Made by a program: the position numbers and the translations under genes. Source: Aequorivita sinensis (GTDB taxonomy: Bacteria; Bacteroidota; Bacteroidia; Flavobacteriales; Flavobacteriaceae). Taken from it: DNA of 62,952 nucleotides. Of the stretch, positions 54,974-62,952 are shown piece by piece. The notes beneath the pieces were generated by a model. It was not told the DNA's origin, did no database searches, and saw only the letters and a program-made list of their open reading frames with translations. Where the stretch lies: the NCBI RefSeq assembly GCF_006346335.1, contig NZ_VDMC01000013.1:1-62952 (forward strand). The letters are read 5' to 3'. Numbering within the stretch: position 1 is the first letter of the stretch; the number at the start of each line of letters is the position of its first letter.

Positions 54974-55855
54974 CTAGTTATCTCCTTTGAAAACCTTCCA
55001 AAGCTTTTTCGCTCCTATTACAATAAGTAAGCAAATAAAGCCAATAATTAAGCCAACAATAAATTCACCTACAAAAGAAGGTAATGTTGGTAGGAAACTG
55101 TGAAAGTAATCTACATTATGAACAAAAATCCCTCCAGCAACCAATAATAAAGCAATAGTTCCAATTACACTTAAACTTTTAATTATAATTGGTAATGCCT
55201 GTACTAAGAATAGCCCTAACGATTTTTTAAAGCTTTTTCCTTCCTTGCTGCTTTTTATAAGCTTAAACCCTACTTCATCCATACGCACTATAAGTGCAAC
55301 AATACCATAAACACCTACAGTAGCCAATAAAGCAATAATACTTACAACTATTATCTGTGTAGCAAGGGGCTGAGTAAGAACAGTTCCTAATGCAATAATC
55401 ACTATTTCTAGCGAAAGAATAAAATCGGTTATAATGGCAGATTTCACACGCTCATTTTCGTAAGCTAATATTTCAGCTTCACTCATCTCTACGTCCACTT
55501 TCTCTTCTTTGGAATGAGCGTGAGGAAAAATGAATTCATATATTTTTTCTGCTCCTTCATAAGCTAGATATAGCCCTCCGAGTAGCAAAATAATTGTAAC
55601 AGCAATCGGTATAAAAGCACTTAATAAGAATGCAATTGGAAGAATAATTAACTTGTTAATAAAAGAACCTTTAGTAATAGCCCACAAAACTGGAATTTCT
55701 CTGGAAGAAGCAAAACCTGAAGCTTTCTCAGCATTCACAGCTAGGTCGTCACCTAATATGCCTGCTGTTTTTTTTGCAGCAACTTTACTCATCACTGCCA
55801 CATCATCAAGTAAAACTGCTATATCATCAAGTATTGCGAAGATTCCTGAAGCCAT
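54974..55855 (-). CDS. yedI: DUF808/YedI-family inner-membrane protein
   Basis: 293 aa. The N-terminus MASGIFAILDDIAVLLDDVA followed by VMSKVAAKKTAGILGDDLAV is the invariant DUF808 signature. Six or so membrane segments follow, with a cytoplasmic loop AHSKEEKVDVEMSEAEI. Widespread, with no established function. CAAAAATA at 55878-55885 reads TATTTTTG on the minus strand and may be its -7 box, 23 bp before the start. Transcribed in the same direction as the TonB unit but separated by 62 bp. Confidence 0.95.
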   Translation of the reverse strand: MASGIFAILDDIAVLLDDVAVMSKVAAKKTAGILGDDLAVNAEKASGFASSREIPVLWAITKGSFINKLIILPIAFLLSAFIPIAVTIILLLGGLYLAYEGAEKIYEFIFPHAHSKEEKVDVEMSEAEILAYENERVKSAIITDFILSLEIVIIALGTVLTQPLATQIIVVSIIALLATVGVYGIVALIVRMDEVGFKLIKSSKEGKSFKKSLGLFLVQALPIIIKSLSVIGTIALLLVAGGIFVHNVDYFHSFLPTLPSFVGEFIVGLIIGFICLLIVIGAKKLWKVFKGDN

Positions 55856-56028
55856 AAAATTTTCTTTTAAATTTTAGCAAAAATAGGCAAGTTGACTTTA
55901 AACTTCTTATAATTATTGCCCAATTTACTTTATATCTAGCTATATCAGTAAAATCAACTTATCTCATGGCTGCAAGACATCAAGTACGTAAATAAATTTT
56001 TCTTTTTGTATGAAAATAAAAACCCGAT

Positions 56029-56060
56029 TTACTTTCTAAATTGAAAGCAAATCGGGTCTA
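56029..56060 (-). terminator. Rho-independent terminator of the Balon-like gene
   Basis: ACCCGATTTACTTTC pairs with GAAAGCAAATCGGGT (one mismatch) around a short AT loop, and the minus-strand product ends in TTTT. Confidence 0.88.
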
Positions 56061-56082
56061 TTAAACAATAACTACTAAAAGA

Positions 56083-57156
56083 CTAATAACGTGTTATCGC
56101 TCCAAATCCGTTAAACTTTGATAATTCCCCTTTGGGAAGGAAAACCACATCCCCGCCGAAGTCCATATTGGCTTCAATCATTTCGTCATAAATATCGTCA
56201 ATCACTCCCTTATCGTTTCTCTTCTCCTCCGAAACATATACTATTTCATCATCCTTCAAAACTGCAGGTTGGAACAAACCTTGTTCGATAAATAGTGTTT
56301 GAATTTTCCCTTCAGAAATTGCTCGCCAAATTTCATTCGTATCACTCAAAAATTTATTCTGCCCAACTGCCTTCTTCAAATCTTCCTTTCTCGCATTATT
56401 TTTTTGAACGATATATTCTTTTACAACTTCCCAACTTTCTTCAACTATAGTGTGGGCAGGCTCGTTAATCATATTCTTATTAAGATACACCTCAAAAATA
56501 CTAGTCTTATTATCGGCAATCTTTAGGTATTCATTATGGTTTTCTTCTAGCCCACAAATTAGAACTGGTAGTGGGTTTTCTTTTCGTACCTCATTCACCA
56601 ATTTATCCGCTTGGTTAAAGTATTCAGCAATCAAACTTGTTTGTTTGGAAGCTATTGCAGCGGCAGCCCTATTTTTTGAGAAGAACTGGGTATTTTCATA
56701 AGGGAATGGATTTCCTACCTCCTGAATAACTTTGTCATTCATCACTTCAAGAAGTCTAGTTTTCTCCTGACTTAAAACCAAGATATAGTAATGAGTTTCT
56801 AAGTGCATAGCCCTAATTAAATCACGAGTAGCAAAAGTGTCGTCTATTATTACGCGATCTTCAACTTTTATCGGTAAACGAGTAAACTCAGCACTATCAT
56901 CATTTACAAACAGCAACAGACTTTCTAAATTCTTGCTATGGTCGATAGACGAAGCTAGGTTGTTTAGTTTCTCTATCAAACCTGTAGCATTTCGCTTTGT
57001 AGTGTCTGCCATTAACCTATCTTCAGCTTCTTTTATAAGATTTTTTAAACGTAATCCATCATTTAAATAATCTGGTTTTGTTCTATGCGTAGTTGCAATA
57101 ATTGTGATACAATTTTCAGAACGAATGTCTTTTAGTTTTTTCAATGTTATGTTCAT
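56083..57156 (-). CDS. Balon/baeRF-family ribosome-associated factor (eRF1-like)
   Basis: 357 aa. Order of segments fits the bacterial archaeo-eukaryotic release-factor (baeRF) family. An N-terminal domain ends in SLLLFVNDD. A central RNase H-like domain contains HYYILVLSQEKTRLLEV, where the eRF1 middle domain would carry GGQ, and no GGQ is present. A C-terminal L7Ae-like domain has KIQTLFIEQGLF and GGDVVFLP. Balon from Psychrobacter, of the same broad family, occupies the ribosomal A site during hibernation. Role as a hibernation or rescue factor here is inferred. Monocistronic with a terminator. Confidence 0.82.
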   Translation of the reverse strand: MNITLKKLKDIRSENCITIIATTHRTKPDYLNDGLRLKNLIKEAEDRLMADTTKRNATGLIEKLNNLASSIDHSKNLESLLLFVNDDSAEFTRLPIKVEDRVIIDDTFATRDLIRAMHLETHYYILVLSQEKTRLLEVMNDKVIQEVGNPFPYENTQFFSKNRAAAAIASKQTSLIAEYFNQADKLVNEVRKENPLPVLICGLEENHNEYLKIADNKTSIFEVYLNKNMINEPAHTIVEESWEVVKEYIVQKNNARKEDLKKAVGQNKFLSDTNEIWRAISEGKIQTLFIEQGLFQPAVLKDDEIVYVSEEKRNDKGVIDDIYDEMIEANMDFGGDVVFLPKGELSKFNGFGAITRY

Positions 57157-57354
57157 ATTATATATTTTTTAAGTTAATACTATTTCAAATCACAAAAATT
57201 CAGCTTTAAATTTCGTGTAGTTTTTATAAGAATCTAATTAAAACTCATAAATACTAACATAATCAATATAAACGTAAGAAACTATGACATAAGTCATTAA
57301 CACAACATTAACGAAGTGTTGATTTTAAAATTAAAAGAAGTAAAAAATTAGTTT

Positions 57355-58848
57355 TTATTCTTTTAGTGAAGGAAATTTAGCTGGGGTTAAGAGTAGAATA
57401 ATTAAAGTAACTAATCCCGCAACTACCATACTTAGATAAACATTATTAGTAGCATAAAAGAATGATTCTCTTAAATAAAGACTTACTTCTGAAACAGAAG
57501 TATGAGTTTGTAACACCTCAACCATTTTATTTACTCCTGGCAGTTTTCCTTGTAAAACCTCTGGAGCGTTTTGCAACTTATCGGATATTGTAGCGTTAAA
57601 GACAGCCGCAAATACAGCTGCCCCTATACTCTGCCCAAAATAACGCGAAAATATATTAGTACCCGTTACAACTCCCCTTTGCCCCCATACCACAGTAGAC
57701 TGCACTCCAACCAAAAGTGGGGTAGTAATTAATCCAAAACCTGCCCCTAATGTCATTTGAATTGCAACTAAGCTCCACACTGGCCCTGGAAAAGGAATTA
57801 GCAGGAAACTTGCAGCACCTATTATAACTATTATAATTCCACAAAGAGCAGTGTTTCTGAATCCTACGCGCAGATAAAGCTTTCCTGATAAGGACGAAGA
57901 CAATGGCCAAGTAATACTCATACTTGCCAAAATAAACCCAGCCGCCATAGCACCTACCCCGGAAACTGATTGCGCAAAAACAGGTAAATACATACTTGGC
58001 CCCATTGTAGCAATCCCCATTCCTATGGTTGCCAAATTAGCCCTTAGGATAACTTTCTTTTTCCATACCCATGCTGGTAAAATTGGTTCTACTGCTCTTC
58101 GTTCTATTCGTATTGTTATGTATATCAATAAAACTGCAAGGAATAAAATTCCCAAAGTATTAAGGGATAACCAAGGCCAAGACTGACCGCCTTGTAGTAA
58201 ACCAAACATAATAACCGTTCCTGTTACTAACATCGCCAAGGCACCTGCCCAATCTATTTTGTGGAGGTTGTTAGGTTTTTTCTCGTGAAGATAAATGATT
58301 ATTAATGCTATTGCCCCAGCGCCGATAGGGAGGTTAATTAGAAATATCCATCGCCACGATGCATAATCTGCCAAAGCTCCACCCACTGCAGGTCCCATTA
58401 TTGCAGAAACACCCCAAACACTAGACAACCAACCTTGAATTTTAGCGCGTTCTTGAATAGTATAAATATCTCCTGCTATGGTATTTACAGTAGCCATTAT
58501 TGCCCCAGCTCCAACAGCTTGTAACCCTCTAAAAAAAATTAATGAATGCATATTCCAAGCGGCAGCACAGGCAGCAGAACCGAGAAGAAATATTAAAATT
58601 CCCAAAATGAGTATTGGTTTCCGTCCATAGATATCTGCTAACTTTCCATAAATGGGAATAGTAACCGTTTGAACAAGTAAATAGATTGAAAACAACCAGC
58701 TAAAAAGTGAAAAGCCACCAAGATCACCAACTATTTGAGGAATGGCTGTAGCCACAATAGTATTATCCATTGCAGCTAGCATCATAGTAATCATGAGTGC
58801 AAATAACACCCAATTTCTACGCATTTCTTTTACTGGTTTGTCGTGCAT
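57355..58848 (-). CDS. DHA2-family MFS drug/proton antiporter (EmrB/QacA-like)
   Basis: 497 aa with about 14 membrane segments. DHA2 signatures are LAAMDNTIVATAIPQIVGDL in helix 1, GKLADIYGRKPIL in loop 2-3 and RGLQAVGAGAIMATVNTI in helix 4. WLSSVWGVSAIMGPAVGGAL is the antiporter motif C region, and WRWIFLINLPIG follows. It would export hydrophobic or cationic drugs with proton exchange. No EmrA-like adaptor or regulator is adjacent, so it may act alone at the inner membrane. Substrate unknown. Confidence 0.95.
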   Translation of the reverse strand: MHDKPVKEMRRNWVLFALMITMMLAAMDNTIVATAIPQIVGDLGGFSLFSWLFSIYLLVQTVTIPIYGKLADIYGRKPILILGILIFLLGSAACAAAWNMHSLIFFRGLQAVGAGAIMATVNTIAGDIYTIQERAKIQGWLSSVWGVSAIMGPAVGGALADYASWRWIFLINLPIGAGAIALIIIYLHEKKPNNLHKIDWAGALAMLVTGTVIMFGLLQGGQSWPWLSLNTLGILFLAVLLIYITIRIERRAVEPILPAWVWKKKVILRANLATIGMGIATMGPSMYLPVFAQSVSGVGAMAAGFILASMSITWPLSSSLSGKLYLRVGFRNTALCGIIIVIIGAASFLLIPFPGPVWSLVAIQMTLGAGFGLITTPLLVGVQSTVVWGQRGVVTGTNIFSRYFGQSIGAAVFAAVFNATISDKLQNAPEVLQGKLPGVNKMVEVLQTHTSVSEVSLYLRESFFYATNNVYLSMVVAGLVTLIILLLTPAKFPSLKE

Positions 58849-58868
58849 TTTCCTATTTCACTTTTGCG

Positions 58869-58876
58869 CAAAGATA
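58869..58876 (-). promoter_or_regulatory. Candidate -7 box of the MFS gene
   Basis: Reads TATCTTTG on the minus strand, an exact TAnnTTTG match, 21 bp upstream of the ATG at 58848. No TTG occurs at 17-23 bp spacing. Confidence 0.45.
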
Positions 58877-59055
58877 GCCCTTCAAATACTTCTGTATATT
58901 TTGAAATTGAATAAAAGTTCTATTAATAGTAAAGCAGTGACAACTAGATTTTCTTTGAAGAAATAATAAGAAATAACGAATCTTCAAAAAGATAAAAATC
59001 GCCTAAATACTATAAATAGAAACAATTAAGTTTAATGAAGACTTCTGGTTAACTC

Positions 59056-60024
59056 CTACTCAGCTTTATCAACGTTATTGAGAAAGTTTAAAATTTTCTT
59101 ATTAACTACTTCAGCTTGGTCCACCGATACAAAGTGGCCTGCATTTGGAACGACTTCGGCGTGACTGCTTGATATATTTCTTTCTACAACACCAAGAGTT
59201 TTTTTGCCGTTAATTACATCATCATCACCAATCAATACAAGTGTAGGCATCTTTAAGGTTTGTAAACTTTTATTTGGAAATGGCGTCATTTGCATCATAA
59301 ACTTAGGAAGAGTATCATTTTTTACTCCAATTCTATATTGTTTTAAATAATTCGTATTTATTGCGTTTACGTTGCTTGACATCGTTTCAAGCTCTCTTTC
59401 TAACTTCTTTTCATCAGAAGAAAGTGCATTGATTATATTTTTAATTAAATCGGTACTAGGCGGAATCCACATAAAAGTTTGTGCAGGACTTAACAAAACA
59501 AGGCTTTTAATATCTCTTTTACTTTTCGTTGCCAAATCAACGGCAAACCAACCTCCTCTTGAAGCGCCAATAAGATGAAAAGAATCTAATTTTAGCGCCC
59601 ATAAAACCTCTTGATACCACTCAGTAATTTCATCTATATTATTAAAATCGGCTGTTTTATAAGATTTTCCTGGCTCAGACAATAGATCGATTGCGAATAT
59701 TCTATAATCTTTCACCAAAGCTTTAGCATTGGGATACCACATAGTAGAACTAGCATTCATTCCGTGTAGCAAAACAACTGGAGTTGCTTTTCTATTTCCG
59801 CTTACTACCACATGCGCTATACCGTGAGAGGTAGTTATATAAAGCTCTTCATAATCAACACCCCATTGCTTCATAGTTTCATCGTAAGCCTCAAAATATG
59901 CTTTGTGTTTTTTACTTGGCTTTGAAATGTAGTCAGGCTTTTTAGAAAACTCGGCGTACTCGTTTTTACAAGCAGTAAATAATGCTAGAGTAAGAAAGAT
60001 CAACAGAAATTTAAAGTTTTTCAT
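59056..60024 (-). CDS. Alpha/beta-hydrolase lipoprotein
   Basis: 322 aa. Signal ends in FTAC (Cys19), so the enzyme is lipid-anchored on the periplasmic side. The alpha/beta fold has the oxyanion HG in VVLLHGMNASS, nucleophile Ser in LIGASRGGWFA, an acid in VLIGDDDVINGKK and His in NAGHFVSVD. Probable esterase or lipase with unknown substrate. It stands alone between the MFS gene and an S46 peptidase gene on the same strand. Confidence 0.92.
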   Translation of the reverse strand: MKNFKFLLIFLTLALFTACKNEYAEFSKKPDYISKPSKKHKAYFEAYDETMKQWGVDYEELYITTSHGIAHVVVSGNRKATPVVLLHGMNASSTMWYPNAKALVKDYRIFAIDLLSEPGKSYKTADFNNIDEITEWYQEVLWALKLDSFHLIGASRGGWFAVDLATKSKRDIKSLVLLSPAQTFMWIPPSTDLIKNIINALSSDEKKLERELETMSSNVNAINTNYLKQYRIGVKNDTLPKFMMQMTPFPNKSLQTLKMPTLVLIGDDDVINGKKTLGVVERNISSSHAEVVPNAGHFVSVDQAEVVNKKILNFLNNVDKAE

Positions 60025-60103
60025 TCACATATTATTTGGCGGTAAAAGTAGTAAAGAACTTTAGTGTTGATGGTTAATCTTTTTATAATAAACATTAGAA
60101 ATA

Positions 60104-60144
60104 AAAAAGCCCACAAATCATATTATAAGACTTGTGGGCTTCAG
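60104..60144 (-). terminator. Rho-independent terminator of the DPP7-like gene
   Basis: AAGCCCACAAATC (60108-60120) pairs with GACTTGTGGGCTT (60130-60142) with one mismatch, and the minus-strand product ends in a T run. Confidence 0.88.
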
Positions 60145-60162
60145 TAAAAATTAAAAGTTTAC

Positions 60163-62304
60163 TTATTTAGCTATTGTCATTTCATCAATAAGGTGAGTTG
60201 CACCAGCTAATTTGTCTATAATAAATAGTACATAACGTATATCTACATTAATAGTTCGTTGTAATTGGTCGTCAAAAATAACATCTCCAGCCATTGCCTC
60301 AATATTACCGTCAAATGCAAGACCAATTAACTCACCTTTTCCGTTAAGAACAGGAGAACCAGAATTACCACCTGTAATATCATTATCAGTTAAGAAGTTT
60401 ACTGGAAGGTATCCATCCTTATCTGCATACTGACCAAAATCTCTCTTTTCATAAAGGTCGATTAGCTCCTTAGGCATATCAAACTCATCATCACCAGGCT
60501 GATACTTAGCTACTGTTCCTTTTAAAGTAGTATAGTAGTTTTTGTTAGCGTCGTTACGCTTATCTTCTGGCAATGAAATAACTTTCCCGTACGTTAAACG
60601 CAAAGTACTGTTCGCATCTGGGTAGTATTTCTCATCAGGATTTTGATCTCTCATTCCCTGAACCATCAATCTAAATGCACGGTCGAAATCGTGACCTAAT
60701 TGAGTTTCTTCTTCCGACTTGAAACGGTAACGCTTTAACAAATCAACAGAAAGTTGGTATAGTGGATCATTTTTAAGAACCTCAGCATCTGGGTTAGCCA
60801 TGAAGCCTTGCAGCTTTTCTTTAGATTCAAAAACACTGTTTTGTAGTGCATTGTTTAAATACTCCTTCCACCCATCTTCGGTTTTATTAGCTTCTGTAGC
60901 AATGTCAGCTATCATCGGAGCGATGTTTGTAGCTTTAGTAGAGTATAGTTTAAACTGAGCAGCCAACACATCTCTTTCTAATGGAAGGTAAAGTCCGTCG
61001 TAAAGATTATTAATTTCTGCTTCCAATTTTGGCTTTAACTCTGCTCTTTTTGCATCATTTTGCTCGATGTAATATTCAATAGCAGTTCCTAAACGGTAAG
61101 GAAGTGTAGCCATTCTTGTTCTTAACAATAAGCCTAAGTAATTATTATGACTACTTGCTTCATTTGTTTTTGCGTAGTAATCATTTATAGTTGGAATTAC
61201 ATTAGCATATTTTTTATTAGCTTTTTTAGAAGCCCATTTCTGAAATTTCGCTTCAGTTTCACGCTTAGTTTCAGCAGTTTTGTGATGTTTTAAAGCATCA
61301 ATCATCCCTTGACGGTTTTTCCAATAGTTAGCAATAGACGCATAGCTAGATGCATAGTCTAATTTTACTTGCTGATCGCGGTCCATATAGTCCTTCATTA
61401 CATCCATAGATGTTTTTGAAGCCTCAACCCAAGCAGGGTAAGCATATTCTACGTTTTGCTCAATACCACCCGCAGGCATCCAACGGTTTGTACGACCTGG
61501 GTATCCAAGAATCATAGCAAAGTCGTTTTCTTCAAATCCTTTGATACTTGTAGTTAGGTGATGTTTTGGCTTTAAAGGAACATTATCTTCAGAATACTCT
61601 GCTGGGTTACCATCTTTATCCGCATAAACTCTAAAAAGAGAGAAGTCTCCTGTGTGTCTTGGCCATTCCCAGTTATCGGTGTCTCCACCAAACTTTCCTA
61701 TACTAGCAGGAGGTGTTCCAACTAAACGAACATCGTTATAATCTTGGTAAACGAAGTAGTAAAATTCATTTCCTTCATAAAATGATTTAACAGAAACGGT
61801 ATATTTTCCACCTTCGTTATTTTCTTGTTCGATTAATGCAATTTCTTTATTGATTGCTGCTTCGCGTTCAAGTTCGGTCATTTTATCGTTAACCTTACTT
61901 AAAATACGTTTAGAAACATCGTCCATTCTTACAAAGAAACGAACAGAAAGACTCTTAGGCTTTAATTCCTCTTTGTGGTTTGCTGCCCAATATCCATTTG
62001 TTAAATAATCGTTTTCAGCAGTAGATAGCTCAGCAATTTGGCTATACCCACAGTGGTGGTTAGTCAACACAAGACCTTTATCAGAAATTATTTCAGCAGT
62101 ACAACCACGGTTAAATTGAACAATAGCATCTTTTATACTAGAGTTGTTTATACTGTATATTTCTTCAGGTGTAAGTTGAAGCCCCATTTTTTGCATATCA
62201 CGGTAATTCAACCGTTCAATGTGCATTAAGAACCACATACCTTCATTTGCTTGTACCGGCAAAACGAAGATTGCGATAAATAAAGAAAGAATTAATTTTT
62301 TCAT
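60163..62304 (-). CDS. S46 dipeptidyl-peptidase, DPP7-type
   Basis: 713 aa. Signal peptide (MKKLILSLFIAIFVLPVQA). Catalytic His in TNHHCGYSQIA; nucleophile Ser in TGGNSGSPV. Eighteen residues after the Ser is Gly (GLAFDGNIEA), which in P. gingivalis DPP7 marks preference for bulky hydrophobic residues at P1. The paralogue at 35054-37222 has Arg there. Together they would cover acidic and hydrophobic dipeptide release from the N-termini of peptides in the periplasm. The overall order with GDTDNWEWPRHTGDFSLFR is the family hallmark. Confidence 0.94.
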   Translation of the reverse strand: MKKLILSLFIAIFVLPVQANEGMWFLMHIERLNYRDMQKMGLQLTPEEIYSINNSSIKDAIVQFNRGCTAEIISDKGLVLTNHHCGYSQIAELSTAENDYLTNGYWAANHKEELKPKSLSVRFFVRMDDVSKRILSKVNDKMTELEREAAINKEIALIEQENNEGGKYTVSVKSFYEGNEFYYFVYQDYNDVRLVGTPPASIGKFGGDTDNWEWPRHTGDFSLFRVYADKDGNPAEYSEDNVPLKPKHHLTTSIKGFEENDFAMILGYPGRTNRWMPAGGIEQNVEYAYPAWVEASKTSMDVMKDYMDRDQQVKLDYASSYASIANYWKNRQGMIDALKHHKTAETKRETEAKFQKWASKKANKKYANVIPTINDYYAKTNEASSHNNYLGLLLRTRMATLPYRLGTAIEYYIEQNDAKRAELKPKLEAEINNLYDGLYLPLERDVLAAQFKLYSTKATNIAPMIADIATEANKTEDGWKEYLNNALQNSVFESKEKLQGFMANPDAEVLKNDPLYQLSVDLLKRYRFKSEEETQLGHDFDRAFRLMVQGMRDQNPDEKYYPDANSTLRLTYGKVISLPEDKRNDANKNYYTTLKGTVAKYQPGDDEFDMPKELIDLYEKRDFGQYADKDGYLPVNFLTDNDITGGNSGSPVLNGKGELIGLAFDGNIEAMAGDVIFDDQLQRTINVDIRYVLFIIDKLAGATHLIDEMTIAK

Positions 62305-62477
62305 TAGTGAATGTAATTATTGATTAAATATGAATTGAAAATGATCTTGTTATCACACAAAATTTTCAGCTTGTAAATATAGTAGATTAACCATTTTAAC
62401 TGCGGAAATCCCTTTGAAAAGAGTTGCAATCATTAAAATTTAACTTTTTATTAGGAATGGCCAAGTTGAAAATAAGA

Positions 62478-62952
62478 CCCCTTCCGTCTTTTGGTAAAAC
62501 ACCAAAAGACACCTTCCCCTAGAAGAAACTTAGAATATTTCATTAAAAATATATAGAAGGGGAAGGAGCTGTTTATATAAAAAATTATTATTCGTGTATG
62601 AAAGTATGAGTAAAACTCCCCAAACTGAAAGGAATAGCTGCCCAATGGGCGGGGTGGGAAACATTAAAAAAAAATAAAAACAATCTAGTCTCCACCCCTT
62701 CCGTCTTTTGGCAAAATACCAAAAGACACCTTCACCTAGAAGAAACTTAGAAATTTTCATTAAAAATATATAGAAGGGGAAGGAACTGTTTATATAAAAA
62801 ATTATTATTCGTGTATAAAAGTATGAGTAAAACTCCCCAATCTGAAAGGAATAGCTGCCCAATGGGCGGGGTGGGAAACATTAAAAAAAAATAAAAACAA
62901 TCTAGTCTCCACCCCTTCCGTCTTTTGGCAAAATACCAAAAGACACCTTCAC
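62478..62952. repeat. 217-bp tandem repeat, at least 2.2 copies, cut by the window end
   Basis: Units begin CCCCTTCCGTCTTTTGG at 62478, 62695 and 62912, exactly 217 bp apart. The first two units differ at about eight positions; the third is truncated by the window edge. Each unit contains the hairpin CTTTTGG(n7)CCAAAAG, a block CCCCTTCC facing GGGGAAGG about 90 bp later, and CCCAATGGGCGGGG. Open frames across it on the minus strand copy the repeat and are not credible genes. The 170 bp between it and the S46 gene hold only the presumed promoter of that gene. Confidence 0.92.

Noticed and set aside
62451-62862. Two minus-strand frames of 64 and 110 codons at the right end
   Set aside because: They repeat each other because they run across the 217-bp tandem repeat; no homology or start context supports translation.

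Overview
The window looks like a chromosomal segment of a marine-type Flavobacteriaceae (Bacteroidota) genome. The DNA is AT-rich, and candidate promoters match the Bacteroidota -7 box TAnnTTTG with no Shine-Dalgarno pattern. Several proteins end in the type IX secretion (T9SS) type A sorting domain (YPNP...GxYxV). Other family markers are S46 dipeptidyl-peptidases, DUF4251, a CarboxypepD_reg-type TonB receptor and an operon-length thiamine cluster. No tRNA, rRNA, CRISPR array, prophage or complete insertion sequence was seen.

Layout. 1-2.9 kb holds an IS transposase remnant, two related 15-bp minisatellite arrays, an EEP-family phosphatase/nuclease and a PfpI/DJ-1 protein. 2.9-11.3 kb is an accessory, all-minus-strand gene train. 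In transcription order it is a HEPN-like protein, AlkB, a 1496-residue methyltransferase-like/RecQ helicase fusion, a tail-anchored coiled-coil protein, a 332-aa unknown and a small secreted protein. This is the best candidate for an undescribed nucleic-acid repair or defence system. 11.7-13.5 kb has a small esterase and a CHAP lipoprotein with two small membrane proteins. 13.7-21.0 kb is a TPP-riboswitch-controlled thiamine operon (thiS, thiC, tenI-like, thiD, thiE, thiG, thiH, thiF-rhodanese). 21.1-23.0 kb has small lipoproteins, a 27-aa membrane peptide and a yeast-type cytosine deaminase. 23.4-29.2 kb carries a family 2 glycosyltransferase, a CHASE3-like histidine kinase with two response regulators, and a GltB-like FMN protein.

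29.8-31.4 kb is an Omp28-like T9SS pseudogene whose in-frame stops are TAA codons where Gln would fit, with no frameshift. 32.0-34.9 kb is a cobalamin riboswitch driving a BtuG-like beta-propeller and a second surface protein, both T9SS-sorted. 35-45.6 kb is mainly protein degradation and surface proteins: DPP11-type S46 peptidase, M3 peptidase and a 1168-aa adhesin-like protein, then a UDG-like protein, YaaA and a lipoprotein. 45.6-51.2 kb holds a cation/proton antiporter, a HipA-like kinase with DUF3037 partner, a bacterial PH protein, DUF4251 and an ABC-F ATPase. 51.9-60 kb has a TonB receptor with PepSY partner, DUF808, a Balon/baeRF-like ribosome factor, a DHA2 MFS pump and an alpha/beta hydrolase lipoprotein. 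60.1 kb to the end has a DPP7-type S46 peptidase and a 217-bp tandem repeat that runs off the window.

How the genes work together. The thiamine operon makes both halves of thiamine phosphate and joins them, under feedback from TPP. The B12-regulated pair probably captures corrinoid at the cell surface. The S46 and M3 peptidases together suggest a peptide-scavenging, asaccharolytic component of metabolism. All functions are inferred from reading motifs by eye; no database search was run.
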